The position numbers were made by a program, and so were the translations under genes. A stretch of DNA of 64,000 nt, taken from the NCBI RefSeq assembly GCF_005048855.1, contig NZ_SUME01000007.1:1-64000 (forward strand). The letters run 5' to 3'. Origin of the DNA: Sphingobacterium olei. GTDB taxonomy: Bacteria > Bacteroidota > Bacteroidia > Sphingobacteriales > Sphingobacteriaceae. This document shows, one piece after another, positions 8,031 through 16,049 of the stretch. Below the pieces are notes generated by a model, which was not told the origin of the DNA, ran no database searches, and was given only the letters and a program-made list of their open reading frames with translations. Each line of letters begins with the position of its first letter. Position 1 is the first letter of the stretch.

Positions 8031-8036
8031 ATACTT

Positions 8037-8435
8037 CTAAAGGTTTAATTTTTCTTTTATATTAATCAAACTATTAACTAAAATCTGAGGATTTGGTATC
8101 TTTCGCCTTTGTAAATACTCCAATAATTCTTGCGAAGTTTTACTTTGTAAGTATATTAAATAAATTGAGTAAGTTATTGCTATGCCAGTACTCAATGTTT
8201 TCGGCTTCTTTTTCATAAAAAAATATTTAGAAAATTCAACAAGTTGATTTTGTTGGGTTTCTATAACATTTTTTATCTCGTCTACTGGTATCAGAGATAG
8301 TTGAACTTCTTTTTCAATAAAACCTTCTAGAATTTGAGTATTTTCTCGATATAATTCGCAACCGATATTCTCCACTATTCTTTTTTCAACGCTAATTAAA
8401 AATTCGTTATTAAGCAATAGACCTATCTGATTCAT
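8037..8435 (-). CDS. Hypothetical protein in the immunity archive
   Basis: A 132-residue cytoplasmic-looking protein without signal peptide, rich in Leu/Ile/Glu, with a basic KKKPKTLS patch near residue 75 and a mainly helical composition. I do not recognise it. It lies between a SUKH immunity gene (22 bases upstream) and a decayed RHS core, so an immunity role is likely by position only. It starts at MNQIGLLL. Confidence 0.45.
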   Translation of the reverse strand: MNQIGLLLNNEFLISVEKRIVENIGCELYRENTQILEGFIEKEVQLSLIPVDEIKNVIETQQNQLVEFSKYFFMKKKPKTLSTGIAITYSIYLIYLQSKTSQELLEYLQRRKIPNPQILVNSLINIKEKLNL

Positions 8436-8457
8436 ATCTAATATTATATATTTACTA

Positions 8458-8946
8458 TCATTTTAGAACATTCAAATATAATCCTTTTTCTTCTCTATAC
8501 AAGTAATCCATAGGATGCAAGAGAGTTCCGAGCCTTCCGATTTCGTTAATAACTACTAGTATCCATTCTCTGAATGATCTTATCACAAACGCAGTACGAT
8601 CTTCCGAATGATCTAGAAATACCACAGAGTTTAAAGGATATTCATCTCCAAATGACACGCAATCAAAATCACCATTTCCCCATTCATGAAAACATAATAA
8701 CCCCCGATCATAGAATACCTTGGTTTCTGCTAAAGGTAGAATCTCTATACCAAATAACATTATACCATCAGATAAAAGAAATAGATCTTCTAATTCTGCA
8801 GGTATCTTTATGCCATATTCTGATTCAAACTTGTGAATTTCCTCTGTCGTAGCACCCTTATTTACCTTAATATTCAGACGATTATCATCTTCATCGAAAA
8901 AAAACTTAAATTTATAATTATCTATTATTTCTTTTATTTTAGCCAT
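8458..8946 (-). CDS. SMI1/KNR4 (SUKH) family immunity protein
   Basis: This 162-residue protein carries the SUKH-1 signature: FESEYGIKIPAELEDLFLLSDG near residues 39-60, matching the lE..lgi.LP.dl..fl...nG pattern, then a GIEILPL strand and WGNGDFDCVSF. SUKH proteins are the commonest immunity superfamily for nuclease and other tips, each binding its cognate toxin in the cytosol. Directly upstream lies only a 16-residue tail of a tip, so its toxin has been lost. Start MAKIKEI at 8946. Confidence 0.8.
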   Translation of the reverse strand: MAKIKEIIDNYKFKFFFDEDDNRLNIKVNKGATTEEIHKFESEYGIKIPAELEDLFLLSDGIMLFGIEILPLAETKVFYDRGLLCFHEWGNGDFDCVSFGDEYPLNSVVFLDHSEDRTAFVIRSFREWILVVINEIGRLGTLLHPMDYLYREEKGLYLNVLK

Positions 8947-8954
8947 ATATTCTA

Positions 8955-9003
8955 CTATTTATCTAACCATTTAACAAAATCGTATCCAATATGCCTATAC
9001 TGA
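8955..9003 (-). pseudogene. C-terminal tail of a lost toxin tip
   Basis: Reads DQYRHIGYDFVKWLDK and a stop, nine bases before the SUKH start. The ending DFVKWL is typical of RHS and colicin-like nuclease tips. Everything upstream has been replaced by an antisense piece of an XRE regulator gene, so only the last codons remain. Confidence 0.45.
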
Positions 9004-9131
9004 TCAATGGCCTCAACCCCGCTATGCTCAAACGGTTTCAGGATATTGCAACGCTCCCCGAAAAGGAAAAGGAATGCCTGCTCACTACCGTTGACCACTT
9101 TATTAAAGCAAGCAAAATTTCTTTGATGTAA
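8991..9131 (+). pseudogene. 3' fragment of an XRE-family regulator
   Basis: A 46-codon frame reads MPILINGLNPAMLKRFQDI and ends TVDHFIKASKISLM. This is the usual C-terminal helix region of small Bacteroidetes XRE repressors (…LP..EKE.ll..iD.fIKa.K). No helix-turn-helix precedes it. It is an accessory fragment in opposite orientation to the archive. Confidence 0.45.
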
Positions 9132-9133
9132 AA

Positions 9134-9154
9134 AAGCCCGGAATTGCCGGGCTT
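9134..9154 (-). terminator. Intrinsic terminator of the DUF5958 gene
   Basis: AAGCCCGG and its complement CCGGGCTT enclose a five-base loop. On the minus strand a run of six T follows directly. It lies six bases after the stop of the 9160-9588 gene, so it ends leftward transcription of the nucleotidyltransferase tip/immunity pair. Confidence 0.8.
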
Positions 9155-9159
9155 AATAT

Positions 9160-9588
9160 TTAAGACAATTGATCTATAACCTTTTTAATATTCTCATCTT
9201 TAGACAGATCCCAATACCACCATTTATTAGGATCGTTCCTTTCTAGTTTAAACTTCCGCTGATAAGAAACTCTAAATAAGCTTAAAAACAATTTCAGAAC
9301 CTTTTCCTGCTCTCCTGCTGGTAGCTCTGCTATTTTTTTCAAATTATGATAAGCTACCCCCTTGAGCAAAAGAACGCAGGGCGTAAATGTTGGCTTTAGC
9401 CCACTTTCACGTATCGCATCGCCGATGTCTTCATCGGTAGGTTTTGATTGTAAAACCAAAAAGAGCAGGTCATTTAAAAATTTATTCCTGTCCGCCAAGT
9501 CAAACAACTGAAATTTATTAAGTAAAACTTCATAGCTAGCCAAACCCTGACCAAACTTATTTACCAGTATTTCATCTTGCAGCACCAT
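9160..9588 (-). CDS. DUF5958-like protein, probable immunity
   Basis: The 142 residues include DEILVNKFGQGL, FLNDLLFLVLQSKPTDEDIGDAI, LKPTFTPCVLL and DPNKWWYWDLS, the wording I associate with the DUF5958 family of Bacteroidetes. No signal peptide. It starts two bases after the stop of the nucleotidyltransferase-like tip and is followed by its own terminator, making a neat toxin-immunity pair. The immunity role is inferred from position, and no biochemical function is known to me. Confidence 0.6.
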   Translation of the reverse strand: MVLQDEILVNKFGQGLASYEVLLNKFQLFDLADRNKFLNDLLFLVLQSKPTDEDIGDAIRESGLKPTFTPCVLLLKGVAYHNLKKIAELPAGEQEKVLKLFLSLFRVSYQRKFKLERNDPNKWWYWDLSKDENIKKVIDQLS

Positions 9589-9590
9589 AT

Positions 9591-10077
9591 TTATTTTGGA
9601 AAAATTGTAATAAATGGTTTAGTTGGATCGACAGGCCCCTTGAAGATATCTATCATCCTTGGTAAATTATCAATTCTAGACGACGCTCCTGGCAATGAGT
9701 TCTTAATCTGCTTCCACTGCTTATTGGTCAAGCCTTCTATCACATAATCCCAATCCGAAGTAGCTTTAGCTGTGCCACTCGCCCTACTGCCGACCACATT
9801 TATAGGCTTACCTATGCGAGTTGCAGCATTTTCTATTCTTGCCAATTCTCCTGCGCTTAATAAACTCTTTCCCCCCCTTAGTGGCAACATTTTTTGAGAA
9901 AGTTTGTAGAACAGCATTAGCGATTTTAGAGGTTTGATCATATGCGATCATGTATAACTCTAATCCACTTTGTGCAGCAAACTGCCGGCCTAAAGAAACA
10001 CCTCCGGTATAATGTCCTCTGACAGTACCATCTTCCGAAAGGGTATTAAATCCCCATTCGCCACCGCTCTCCATCAA
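9591..10077 (-). pseudogene. Displaced RHS tip with nucleotidyltransferase fold, frameshifted at a G7 run
   Basis: The upstream frame reads MESGGEWGFNTLSED to FSKNVATKGG (shared spacer with the tip at 6938-7567). The downstream frame continues KSLLSAGELARIE to INVVGSRASGTAKATSDWDYVIEG and PRMIDIFKG. The GSRA.G...SDWD motif is that of nucleotidyltransferase-fold enzymes, with two metal-binding Asp; several toxins use it to modify RNA or protein. The two frames meet at seven consecutive G (plus strand C, 9881-9887), exactly at the spacer/tip border. One G fewer would join them. Decay, slippage switching and assembly error are all possible. Confidence 0.6.
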
Positions 10078-10390
10078 TCTCGAAGGTTTTTCCCCGGCTT
10101 CTCAGGATCTCCGCCACCAGAGCTCCATCCTCCATCTGGGTCAAATCCACTCCCGGATTATTGCCCATGCCTACATACGGCGAATAGTACTGCCCATATG
10201 GATCGATACTCAGCCAACGTCCTATCGCAGGATCGTAATTACGAAGATAGAAATTATTCCAACCGGTTTATTCGGAATTTGCCTATTTTTAATTGCCCTC
10301 ATGAGCCACTTCGTGGATTCACCATCTTTTTTCAGCATATTCACCCTGATAGCCGTAGCGAGATGGTATACCTACGACCTACACAACTCA
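10078..10390 (-). pseudogene. RHS core fragment before the nucleotidyltransferase tip
   Basis: Pieces in several frames read SRYGYQG, then NNFYLRNYDPAIGRWLSIDPYGQYYSPYVGMGNNP and a broken FDPDGG. It is a decayed copy of the end of the module A RHS core and has the same foreign stretch near 10300 as the copies at 5.5 and 7.8 kb. Upstream it is cut by an IS1595-type remnant. Confidence 0.6.
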
Positions 10391-10440
10391 CTTCCTAACT
10401 TAAGATCAGACTTTCGAGTTATCATATATGTGATGTGTAA

Positions 10441-10640
10441 AGTGTGGACATATAAAATATACGGTTCGCAAGAAGAATCTGGCACGTGACTGCAACAAAT
10501 GCCATCATTTGGAAAGCCCTACTGCAGGTACGCTTCTCCACAAGGTGAAGTTTGGCCTCCGCAAAGCCTTCGGGATGGTTTTTGAAATGAGCGCTACGAC
10601 CAAAAGTATCTCCGCCAACCAGATGAGCAAGCGCTATGTT
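10441..10640 (+). mobile_element. IS1595-family transposase remnant
   Basis: On the plus strand the sequence reads ARDCNKCHHLESPTAGTLLH and then KVKFGLRKAFGMVFEMSATT, KSISANQMSKRY. This matches the zinc-ribbon (CNxC) and the following LRKAF...MS...K.ISANQL.R motif at the start of IS1595-type (ISXO2-like) transposases. Only about 60 codons remain, and both ends are lost. It truncates the minus-strand gene starting at 10856. Confidence 0.65.
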
Positions 10641-10856
10641 TCTATAATATACTAATTTACTTACACTTTTACAAATTATACCAAAGTCATTTTCTGAAAT
10701 TACATCTCGAAATTCATCATTATTTTTTCCTTCACCAAAAGTAAATGAAGATGTTATTTCCGAAATAACCTCTACAGCTGAAAATGTTTTTGTTTCGTTA
10801 ATATTTGTAGGAAATATGACGAGTAAAAAAAACAGTATTTTCAGAAACAACTTCAT
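10641..10856 (-). pseudogene. Exported small protein truncated by the IS1595 remnant
   Basis: The open frame 10422-10856 is a chimera. Its first 72 or so residues start with MKLFLKILFFLLVIFP, a signal peptide or membrane anchor, followed by a soluble stretch to LVYYRN. From about 10640 on it is merely the antisense translation of the transposase scrap. The start overlaps the stop of the DUF4304 gene by four bases, so it belonged to that operon. The family is unrecognised. Confidence 0.5.
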
Positions 10857-11296
10857 TCAGGTAAATTAAAATACCTTTTTACAACCAAAGGAATATTGTT
10901 TAGGTGTGGTCGCTTCTTCAAATCGTTTAATATGTCTTCTTCCGTATTTGTAGTCTGAAAATCTGTCACTATTTTATTGTATATAATCGTTTTTAAATTA
11001 GACAATCTCTCTTCCATAGGAATACTATTCTCAAGATCAAGCAAATCAATAATTTTACTATTTTCTTTGCTGTCAATAGAGCCTAAACCTTTAAATATAT
11101 GCATTGTTGTTGTAAGCTCAAGCTCTCTAATAATATACCCATAATTGATATAAAAGGCATTGCTATAATTCGATTTCTGTAAATTCAGCACCTTGGAAAG
11201 GACATCACCATTAGACACCCAATTGTTGCCCTTTCTTTTAAAACCAAGCGGAATAAACATTTCATCTAATAATTTGATTAAGTTTTTCTTCTCCAT
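10853..11296 (-). CDS. DUF4304 family protein, immunity (second copy)
   Basis: The 147 residues open with LIKLLDEMFIPLGFKRKGNNWV and VLNLQKSNYSNAFYINYG, the characteristic start of DUF4304 proteins (Lxx.GFkrkg..W....vv..lqkS.y...fyiN.G). It lies 15 bases after a broken copy of the same PD-(D/E)XK-type tip found on the intact RHS toxin at 12043, and a second DUF4304 gene follows that intact toxin. The repeated pairing supports a role as cytoplasmic immunity against this nuclease type. Confidence 0.75.
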   Translation of the reverse strand: MEKKNLIKLLDEMFIPLGFKRKGNNWVSNGDVLSKVLNLQKSNYSNAFYINYGYIIRELELTTTMHIFKGLGSIDSKENSKIIDLLDLENSIPMEERLSNLKTIIYNKIVTDFQTTNTEEDILNDLKKRPHLNNIPLVVKRYFNLPE

Positions 11297-11311
11297 TACA
11301 AATATTTCTTA

Positions 11312-11530
11312 ATAAAAATCTAAAACCGTATTCCAAGTACCGTCATATTTCTGCTCAAAAAGAGATTTGTAATTATTCAATTGCTTTGTGCCTAATTGAA
11401 TCTGTCTTGGATTAAAAAGGCTTCAACTCCTAAATCGTCTTCGTTCCAAAATCTACAAAGTCTGGACGTATCCCTTTAATGCCTGTAAATTCTTTATATG
11501 TAGTACCGCTCTCTTAACGCCAGCATAATG
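11312..11530 (-). pseudogene. Displaced PD-(D/E)XK-type toxin tip (stop and frameshift)
   Basis: Reads TYKEFTGIKGIRPDFVDF, an in-frame TAG, then ELKPF, a frameshift, and NPRQIQLGTKQLNNY, ending GTWNTVLDFY. This parallels the tip of the intact RHS toxin (RIDYLD, ELKPFNPRAMKAG.NQL, WKTVLDTY). The D...ExK arrangement is that of restriction-endonuclease-fold nucleases. With a stop codon and a shift it cannot be active. Confidence 0.65.
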
Positions 11531-11599
11531 CTCGCTCTAAAGGGCGATTTTGCGTGCTGTACTGGAACAACTTTTGAATTCTGATGAACTATCAAAATT

Positions 11600-12040
11600 T
11601 CATCCCAATTCTTCTTTGACTGCCGGCAGTAAAAATATTTCTCCTTTCTCCGCTAATTCTCTTATACCTGACTTTGATAAGGCTTTACCTGCGAACGGTA
11701 CAATAAATTTACTAAACAGCTTTGCTAATTCCGTCTTTCGCTTTTCACTATTCATTGGTTCATCAAAATCAAAAACTGATTTATACTCGGATGGCTGTCT
11801 CGTGAAAACATCTCCTATATCTTTTTTCACCAAATCTTTAGTTCTGGAATAGCTATTGCCAAACATTCCTTGTATATAAATCTTGATGTTCATTTCATAA
11901 TAATCACCAAAATTTGATTTTTGCAAATCGAGCACAACGATACTTTCAGCACTATCTTTGAACCAACCACCAAAAGCACTTTCAAAACCGTTGGACTTAG
12001 CCACTTCGCTAAATATTTTTTTAAATCCTTTACTTTCCAT
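11600..12040 (-). CDS. DUF4304 family immunity protein of the module A toxin
   Basis: About 146 residues. I start at ATG 12040 (MESKGFKKIFSEVAKSNGF), two bases after the toxin stop at 12043; a longer frame to 12070 only re-reads the toxin end. The pattern LVVLDLQKSNFGDYYEMNIKIYIQG is the DUF4304 core. A second, diverged DUF4304 gene accompanies a broken copy of the same tip at 11312. I infer that it binds and blocks the PD-(D/E)XK tip in the producer cell. Confidence 0.8.
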   Translation of the reverse strand: MESKGFKKIFSEVAKSNGFESAFGGWFKDSAESIVVLDLQKSNFGDYYEMNIKIYIQGMFGNSYSRTKDLVKKDIGDVFTRQPSEYKSVFDFDEPMNSEKRKTELAKLFSKFIVPFAGKALSKSGIRELAEKGEIFLLPAVKEELG

Positions 12041-12042
12041 AA

Positions 12043-15000
12043 TCAATAAGTATCTAAAACAGTTTTCCAATTAATACCTTTAAAACGTGGCATTTTTTGC
12101 AATTCTTTCATATACATATCAAGTTGATTTTGACCTGCTTTCATTGCCCTAGGATTAAATGGTTTTAATTCGTATATAATGCCATTTTCAATATCTAAAT
12201 AATCTATTCGTCTACCACTTGGCAATCTAAACTCTTTTCCAATTTCACCTGCGTGATATGCTCCATGTTTTTGTTGTCCAAGCTTCAGACTTGATCTAGT
12301 ATATTGAGGTGCCCTAGCAGCAAGTATACCTTGATATGCATTAATGGATCCTCCTACAATAGATACAATAGCTGGCAGAGCAATGGTAGGATCACTCCAT
12401 TGACCTTTTACATCTCTTAAATTGGCTTCAAACTTCGAAATAGTGCCCAACCTCTCCATGATAAACCCCTCTTGTCCCTCCGGTGATATTACTCCCCCAA
12501 ATCCAAAACCCTGCATGGCCTCATGAGTATATCTTACACCAAACTGACCCTTCCAGTAATTCACAAAATTGGTTTCTTGGAGTCCTTCAAGGCCTCTAGA
12601 TCTAAATTGAGCACTGGAATGATCCACAAAATCGGCTATACTATTCCACGGAACGACGACGACATCATTTCTACCGTCATAATTATTATATATCACCTCC
12701 CCATTGGGATCGACAAATATAGTTTCACTTTTCCCCCCATCAGGATCAAACCTATTAACCGGATCATTACCCATCCCTACATACGGTGAATGGTATTGCC
12801 CATACGGATCGATACTTAACCAACGTCCTATCGCAGGATCGTAATTACGAAGATAGAAATTATTCCAACCAGTTTCCCCATCTTTTTCAGCATATTCGCC
12901 CTGATAGCCATAGCGCGATGGTATACCTGCGGTCTGTAACTCACTTCCAAATGGATAATAGTCGGCATAATATACAATATCAGCATTTCCGTTACCTAAT
13001 TTATTGCGGTTAATGATAGCCCGCACAGATCCTACATGATCAGTCAATTGATAACGGTATACATTACCATTACGGTAAAAGATCCCCGAAGGGATAGGCT
13101 GCTCGATCAACTGGCTGCCGTTGTACACATTCCCGTCTACGTACCACGTCGTTACATTCTGCTGGTGATCCTGCTTCTTAATACGGTTACCGTTCTCATC
13201 GTAAGCAAAACTCAAAACAACATTCGTCTTTGCAGCATTGCTATATATTTTTGTCACCCTGCCAAAGGCATCATAATCGAGGTACTTGCTCAGGCTGCCT
13301 TTGGTTTCGCTGGCCAGTTGTCCCAAGGCATCGTAGGTATACGATGCATAATTGCTTACACTGGCAAGCTTGTTTGTATTAGCGGTATAATTGTACTGAT
13401 AGTTCGCCAGCACCGACCCGCTCGAGTTCGTACGTGTCAAGGTCTTGATATTGCCGTGTGCATCATAAGTTAGATTTTTCTCCTGATTGGCATTGGCTGT
13501 AACGGTAAAGGAACCTGCCGTGAAACTCGGTGTACCCCAATTGTTCTGCACCAATTGGTAGTTATTATCGTACACATAGGTATTCATTACAGGATTGTTT
13601 AGCCCGGTTACCGAGGAAGGTTTCAGGGAATGCCAGCTTATGCCGTTCATTAAGCCCGAGTAACGCTGTGGTGTACCTCCTGTTTGTATACTGGATATAT
13701 TGGTATTCGCCCGCTTGTAATCGCCTGCATGATATTCCAGATTGAAACCAAAAACATCTGGAGCAAAATCATTAGCTGATCCATCCTTTCCGGGATCTTT
13801 ACTTTTGTCTGCATGGTTAACGGTTTTTAATTTACCGTCTGCGGTATACACGTAGTCAATACCCTGTAAATTACCCGCTAGTTCAATACGTTTTAATGGA
13901 CCATGCAAATAGTACTGGTATTTTGCGTGCACCAGCTTAGAACTGGGATTATCTACTGTGTTGGTATATACATTAGCCAGTCTCCGGTCTTTGTCATATT
14001 CATAGTAATAAGCCATGAACTCGGTAGGGACATGCCTTTGGTAAACTTGTTTGACCATGGCGCCGAATTCGTCGTAGCTGAAATCGGTGGTCTTGTATCC
14101 TAGGCCGTTCGCATATTTGATCTGCCAGTCCAGCTGTCCTTCTGCGTTGTAATTGAACCAGCTCCTGCTGATCAGATTTTGTTCGCTCGCTGTATTATTT
14201 ACTATATTGTTATATTTCTCCGAGACACTTACTGCTCCCCTAAGGTAATAGTTGTCCTGCGCGTAATAGCTGCTACCGTGTGTGGCATCAGGAACGTCAT
14301 ACCTATAACGGACTACATCGTATTTGGTACCGTTTGGTAGTCCGCCATAAACATCTGTGGTCTCCAAAATATTGCGCATCGCACTGGCTGTACTCAGATC
14401 GGCATTGAAGACGAGCGTTGTACCCGATGGTTTAAACTCACCAACTTCGATCAGCCTTCCTCGGATATCATAGTTACTGTAACTAAATCTGCCATCCGTC
14501 CGCTGTTTGGCATTCTGTGAAAAGCGTATATTTCCGTCCCTTCGGTAAACATACTCGCTGGGACCTGCTTCGTCCGGATTTTTCTGCCAGACCAAACGAC
14601 CCTGGCCATCATATCTGTACAGGGTAATGAATGGAATTGTTTCTCTGTTTGAAGGATTGAATGCTTGAATGCCATTATTTAAGAGATATTTTACTCCCTC
14701 AGGTGCTATACTAGCTACCAATTGTCCCAGTTGATTGTAGAAATTATAACTGAGGTCTTTGAAGCCAAAACTAGTTTGAATCAACATCGGTTCGGTATAG
14801 TTTTCGTAAGAATACCAACCTGCTGGGACGGTAACTCCACCAGATACCACATTAGTTCTTTCTCCTGTAATTAAATTGAGCACGTTACCGTCTGCAATTG
14901 TAAAGGGTACATAGTCCTGAAAGTGTATGGAGCCTCCTACAGGCATAGCTATAAAGGAATGATTGTAAGAGTCGACCATTTTATCAACTGTTAACTCAGC

Positions 15001-16011
15001 ACCAAAGCCGCCAGATGCCAACACCGAACCGTCTAAATTGATAGAAAACGCTGAAGTACCATCTGCATCTACAGCAACAGACATTACCGCTCTGTTGTCT
15101 GCAAAATTGACATCTCGAAGTTCACCTATTTCAGCGGAACTAAATAGCTGATTTCGTATTGACCAGTAATGGGTTAATTCTTCTTTTGCCGGAGCTGAAA
15201 ATGCATACCCCTCACGACCTTTTCCGATGCGATATTCATCCCCAGGATTTCCTGACTTGGTAGGAATACCTGATCCATCGTAAGCATAAGCTTGTCGGCT
15301 ATAGGGGTAATCTGTGACATCATTAAAAGGCTCCCAGGAATTGTTAGGTCCGTAATACCAGCCAAGCGTTCCGAGAGTATTCTTGCTTCCGACAGGATCG
15401 GGTTGATGGATTTTATCAATATATGCTCCCCCATTCTGGTAGCGGTCAAAATTTTTGAAATCGTAGACGGTTCCCGAAGTATTCTGTACAAAGTCCTCTT
15501 TATATGCAAACTCAGAATTATTCGTAGGAGCCGACAGGGTCTGCAACGAAGCTCTGCCTGAGGCATCGTAGACTATCTGACTGGCCAGCACGTGCCTCTT
15601 TTCAATCTCTTTATGCTGGGATTGAAGCAGCCTGCCATTATTGTCATAAAAACTCTTCCCTTCTGCAACAATATTACCTCGGATATCGAAACTGCGGCTT
15701 TGAATCCAATTCATATCACTGTTTGTCATGGGGTTACTGGGCGCCTCTGGAATTATAAAGGTATTGTCAATACGTAGTAAAACATTACTGCCCCCCTGAA
15801 GGTGCGTACCCGGGAGCAGGGTAATAGAACGACCACTAGTGACATTTATCGTTGTGCTGGGTCCAGCGACCCATGTAGTAGCAGGTGCTACCGGAAAAAT
15901 TATCGCCTCATGGCTTCTTATTTCTTGTCCCGAGAGCGGAAGTACTATAGAAATAGCAAACAACATGACGAAAAATCGAGGGAATCTAAAAACGGAAGAA
16001 AATATATCCAT
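12043..16011 (-). CDS. Module A RHS toxin: exported RHS half-shell with PD-(D/E)XK-type nuclease tip
   Basis: 1322 residues. A signal peptide ends near residue 29 (LSGQ). Residues about 100-600 hold an N-terminal domain with YDASGR- and YDGQGRL-type repeats. YD/RHS repeats follow to the core (TDHVGSVRAI, GRWLSIDPYGQYHSPYVGMGN) ending in FDPDGG near residue 1090. In Rhs/TcC proteins this motif is next to the self-cleavage site. The tip of about 230 residues ends with RIDYLD (about 1266) and ELKPFNPRA (about 1279), a D...ExK nuclease pattern. It follows the small periplasmic gene by 38 bases and the TcB-like partner before it. DUF4304 immunity comes next. DNA or RNA cleavage in the target is inferred. 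Confidence 0.75.
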   Translation of the reverse strand: MDIFSSVFRFPRFFVMLFAISIVLPLSGQEIRSHEAIIFPVAPATTWVAGPSTTINVTSGRSITLLPGTHLQGGSNVLLRIDNTFIIPEAPSNPMTNSDMNWIQSRSFDIRGNIVAEGKSFYDNNGRLLQSQHKEIEKRHVLASQIVYDASGRASLQTLSAPTNNSEFAYKEDFVQNTSGTVYDFKNFDRYQNGGAYIDKIHQPDPVGSKNTLGTLGWYYGPNNSWEPFNDVTDYPYSRQAYAYDGSGIPTKSGNPGDEYRIGKGREGYAFSAPAKEELTHYWSIRNQLFSSAEIGELRDVNFADNRAVMSVAVDADGTSAFSINLDGSVLASGGFGAELTVDKMVDSYNHSFIAMPVGGSIHFQDYVPFTIADGNVLNLITGERTNVVSGGVTVPAGWYSYENYTEPMLIQTSFGFKDLSYNFYNQLGQLVASIAPEGVKYLLNNGIQAFNPSNRETIPFITLYRYDGQGRLVWQKNPDEAGPSEYVYRRDGNIRFSQNAKQRTDGRFSYSNYDIRGRLIEVGEFKPSGTTLVFNADLSTASAMRNILETTDVYGGLPNGTKYDVVRYRYDVPDATHGSSYYAQDNYYLRGAVSVSEKYNNIVNNTASEQNLISRSWFNYNAEGQLDWQIKYANGLGYKTTDFSYDEFGAMVKQVYQRHVPTEFMAYYYEYDKDRRLANVYTNTVDNPSSKLVHAKYQYYLHGPLKRIELAGNLQGIDYVYTADGKLKTVNHADKSKDPGKDGSANDFAPDVFGFNLEYHAGDYKRANTNISSIQTGGTPQRYSGLMNGISWHSLKPSSVTGLNNPVMNTYVYDNNYQLVQNNWGTPSFTAGSFTVTANANQEKNLTYDAHGNIKTLTRTNSSGSVLANYQYNYTANTNKLASVSNYASYTYDALGQLASETKGSLSKYLDYDAFGRVTKIYSNAAKTNVVLSFAYDENGNRIKKQDHQQNVTTWYVDGNVYNGSQLIEQPIPSGIFYRNGNVYRYQLTDHVGSVRAIINRNKLGNGNADIVYYADYYPFGSELQTAGIPSRYGYQGEYAEKDGETGWNNFYLRNYDPAIGRWLSIDPYGQYHSPYVGMGNDPVNRFDPDGGKSETIFVDPNGEVIYNNYDGRNDVVVVPWNSIADFVDHSSAQFRSRGLEGLQETNFVNYWKGQFGVRYTHEAMQGFGFGGVISPEGQEGFIMERLGTISKFEANLRDVKGQWSDPTIALPAIVSIVGGSINAYQGILAARAPQYTRSSLKLGQQKHGAYHAGEIGKEFRLPSGRRIDYLDIENGIIYELKPFNPRAMKAGQNQLDMYMKELQKMPRFKGINWKTVLDTY

Positions 16012-16049
16012 AACAGTTTTTTTCGAATGTTAATATAATTATCAGATTA

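Noticed and set aside
10422..10640. C-terminal half of the 144-residue minus-strand frame as a real protein
   Set aside because: This part is the reverse translation of an IS1595-type transposase fragment readable on the plus strand.
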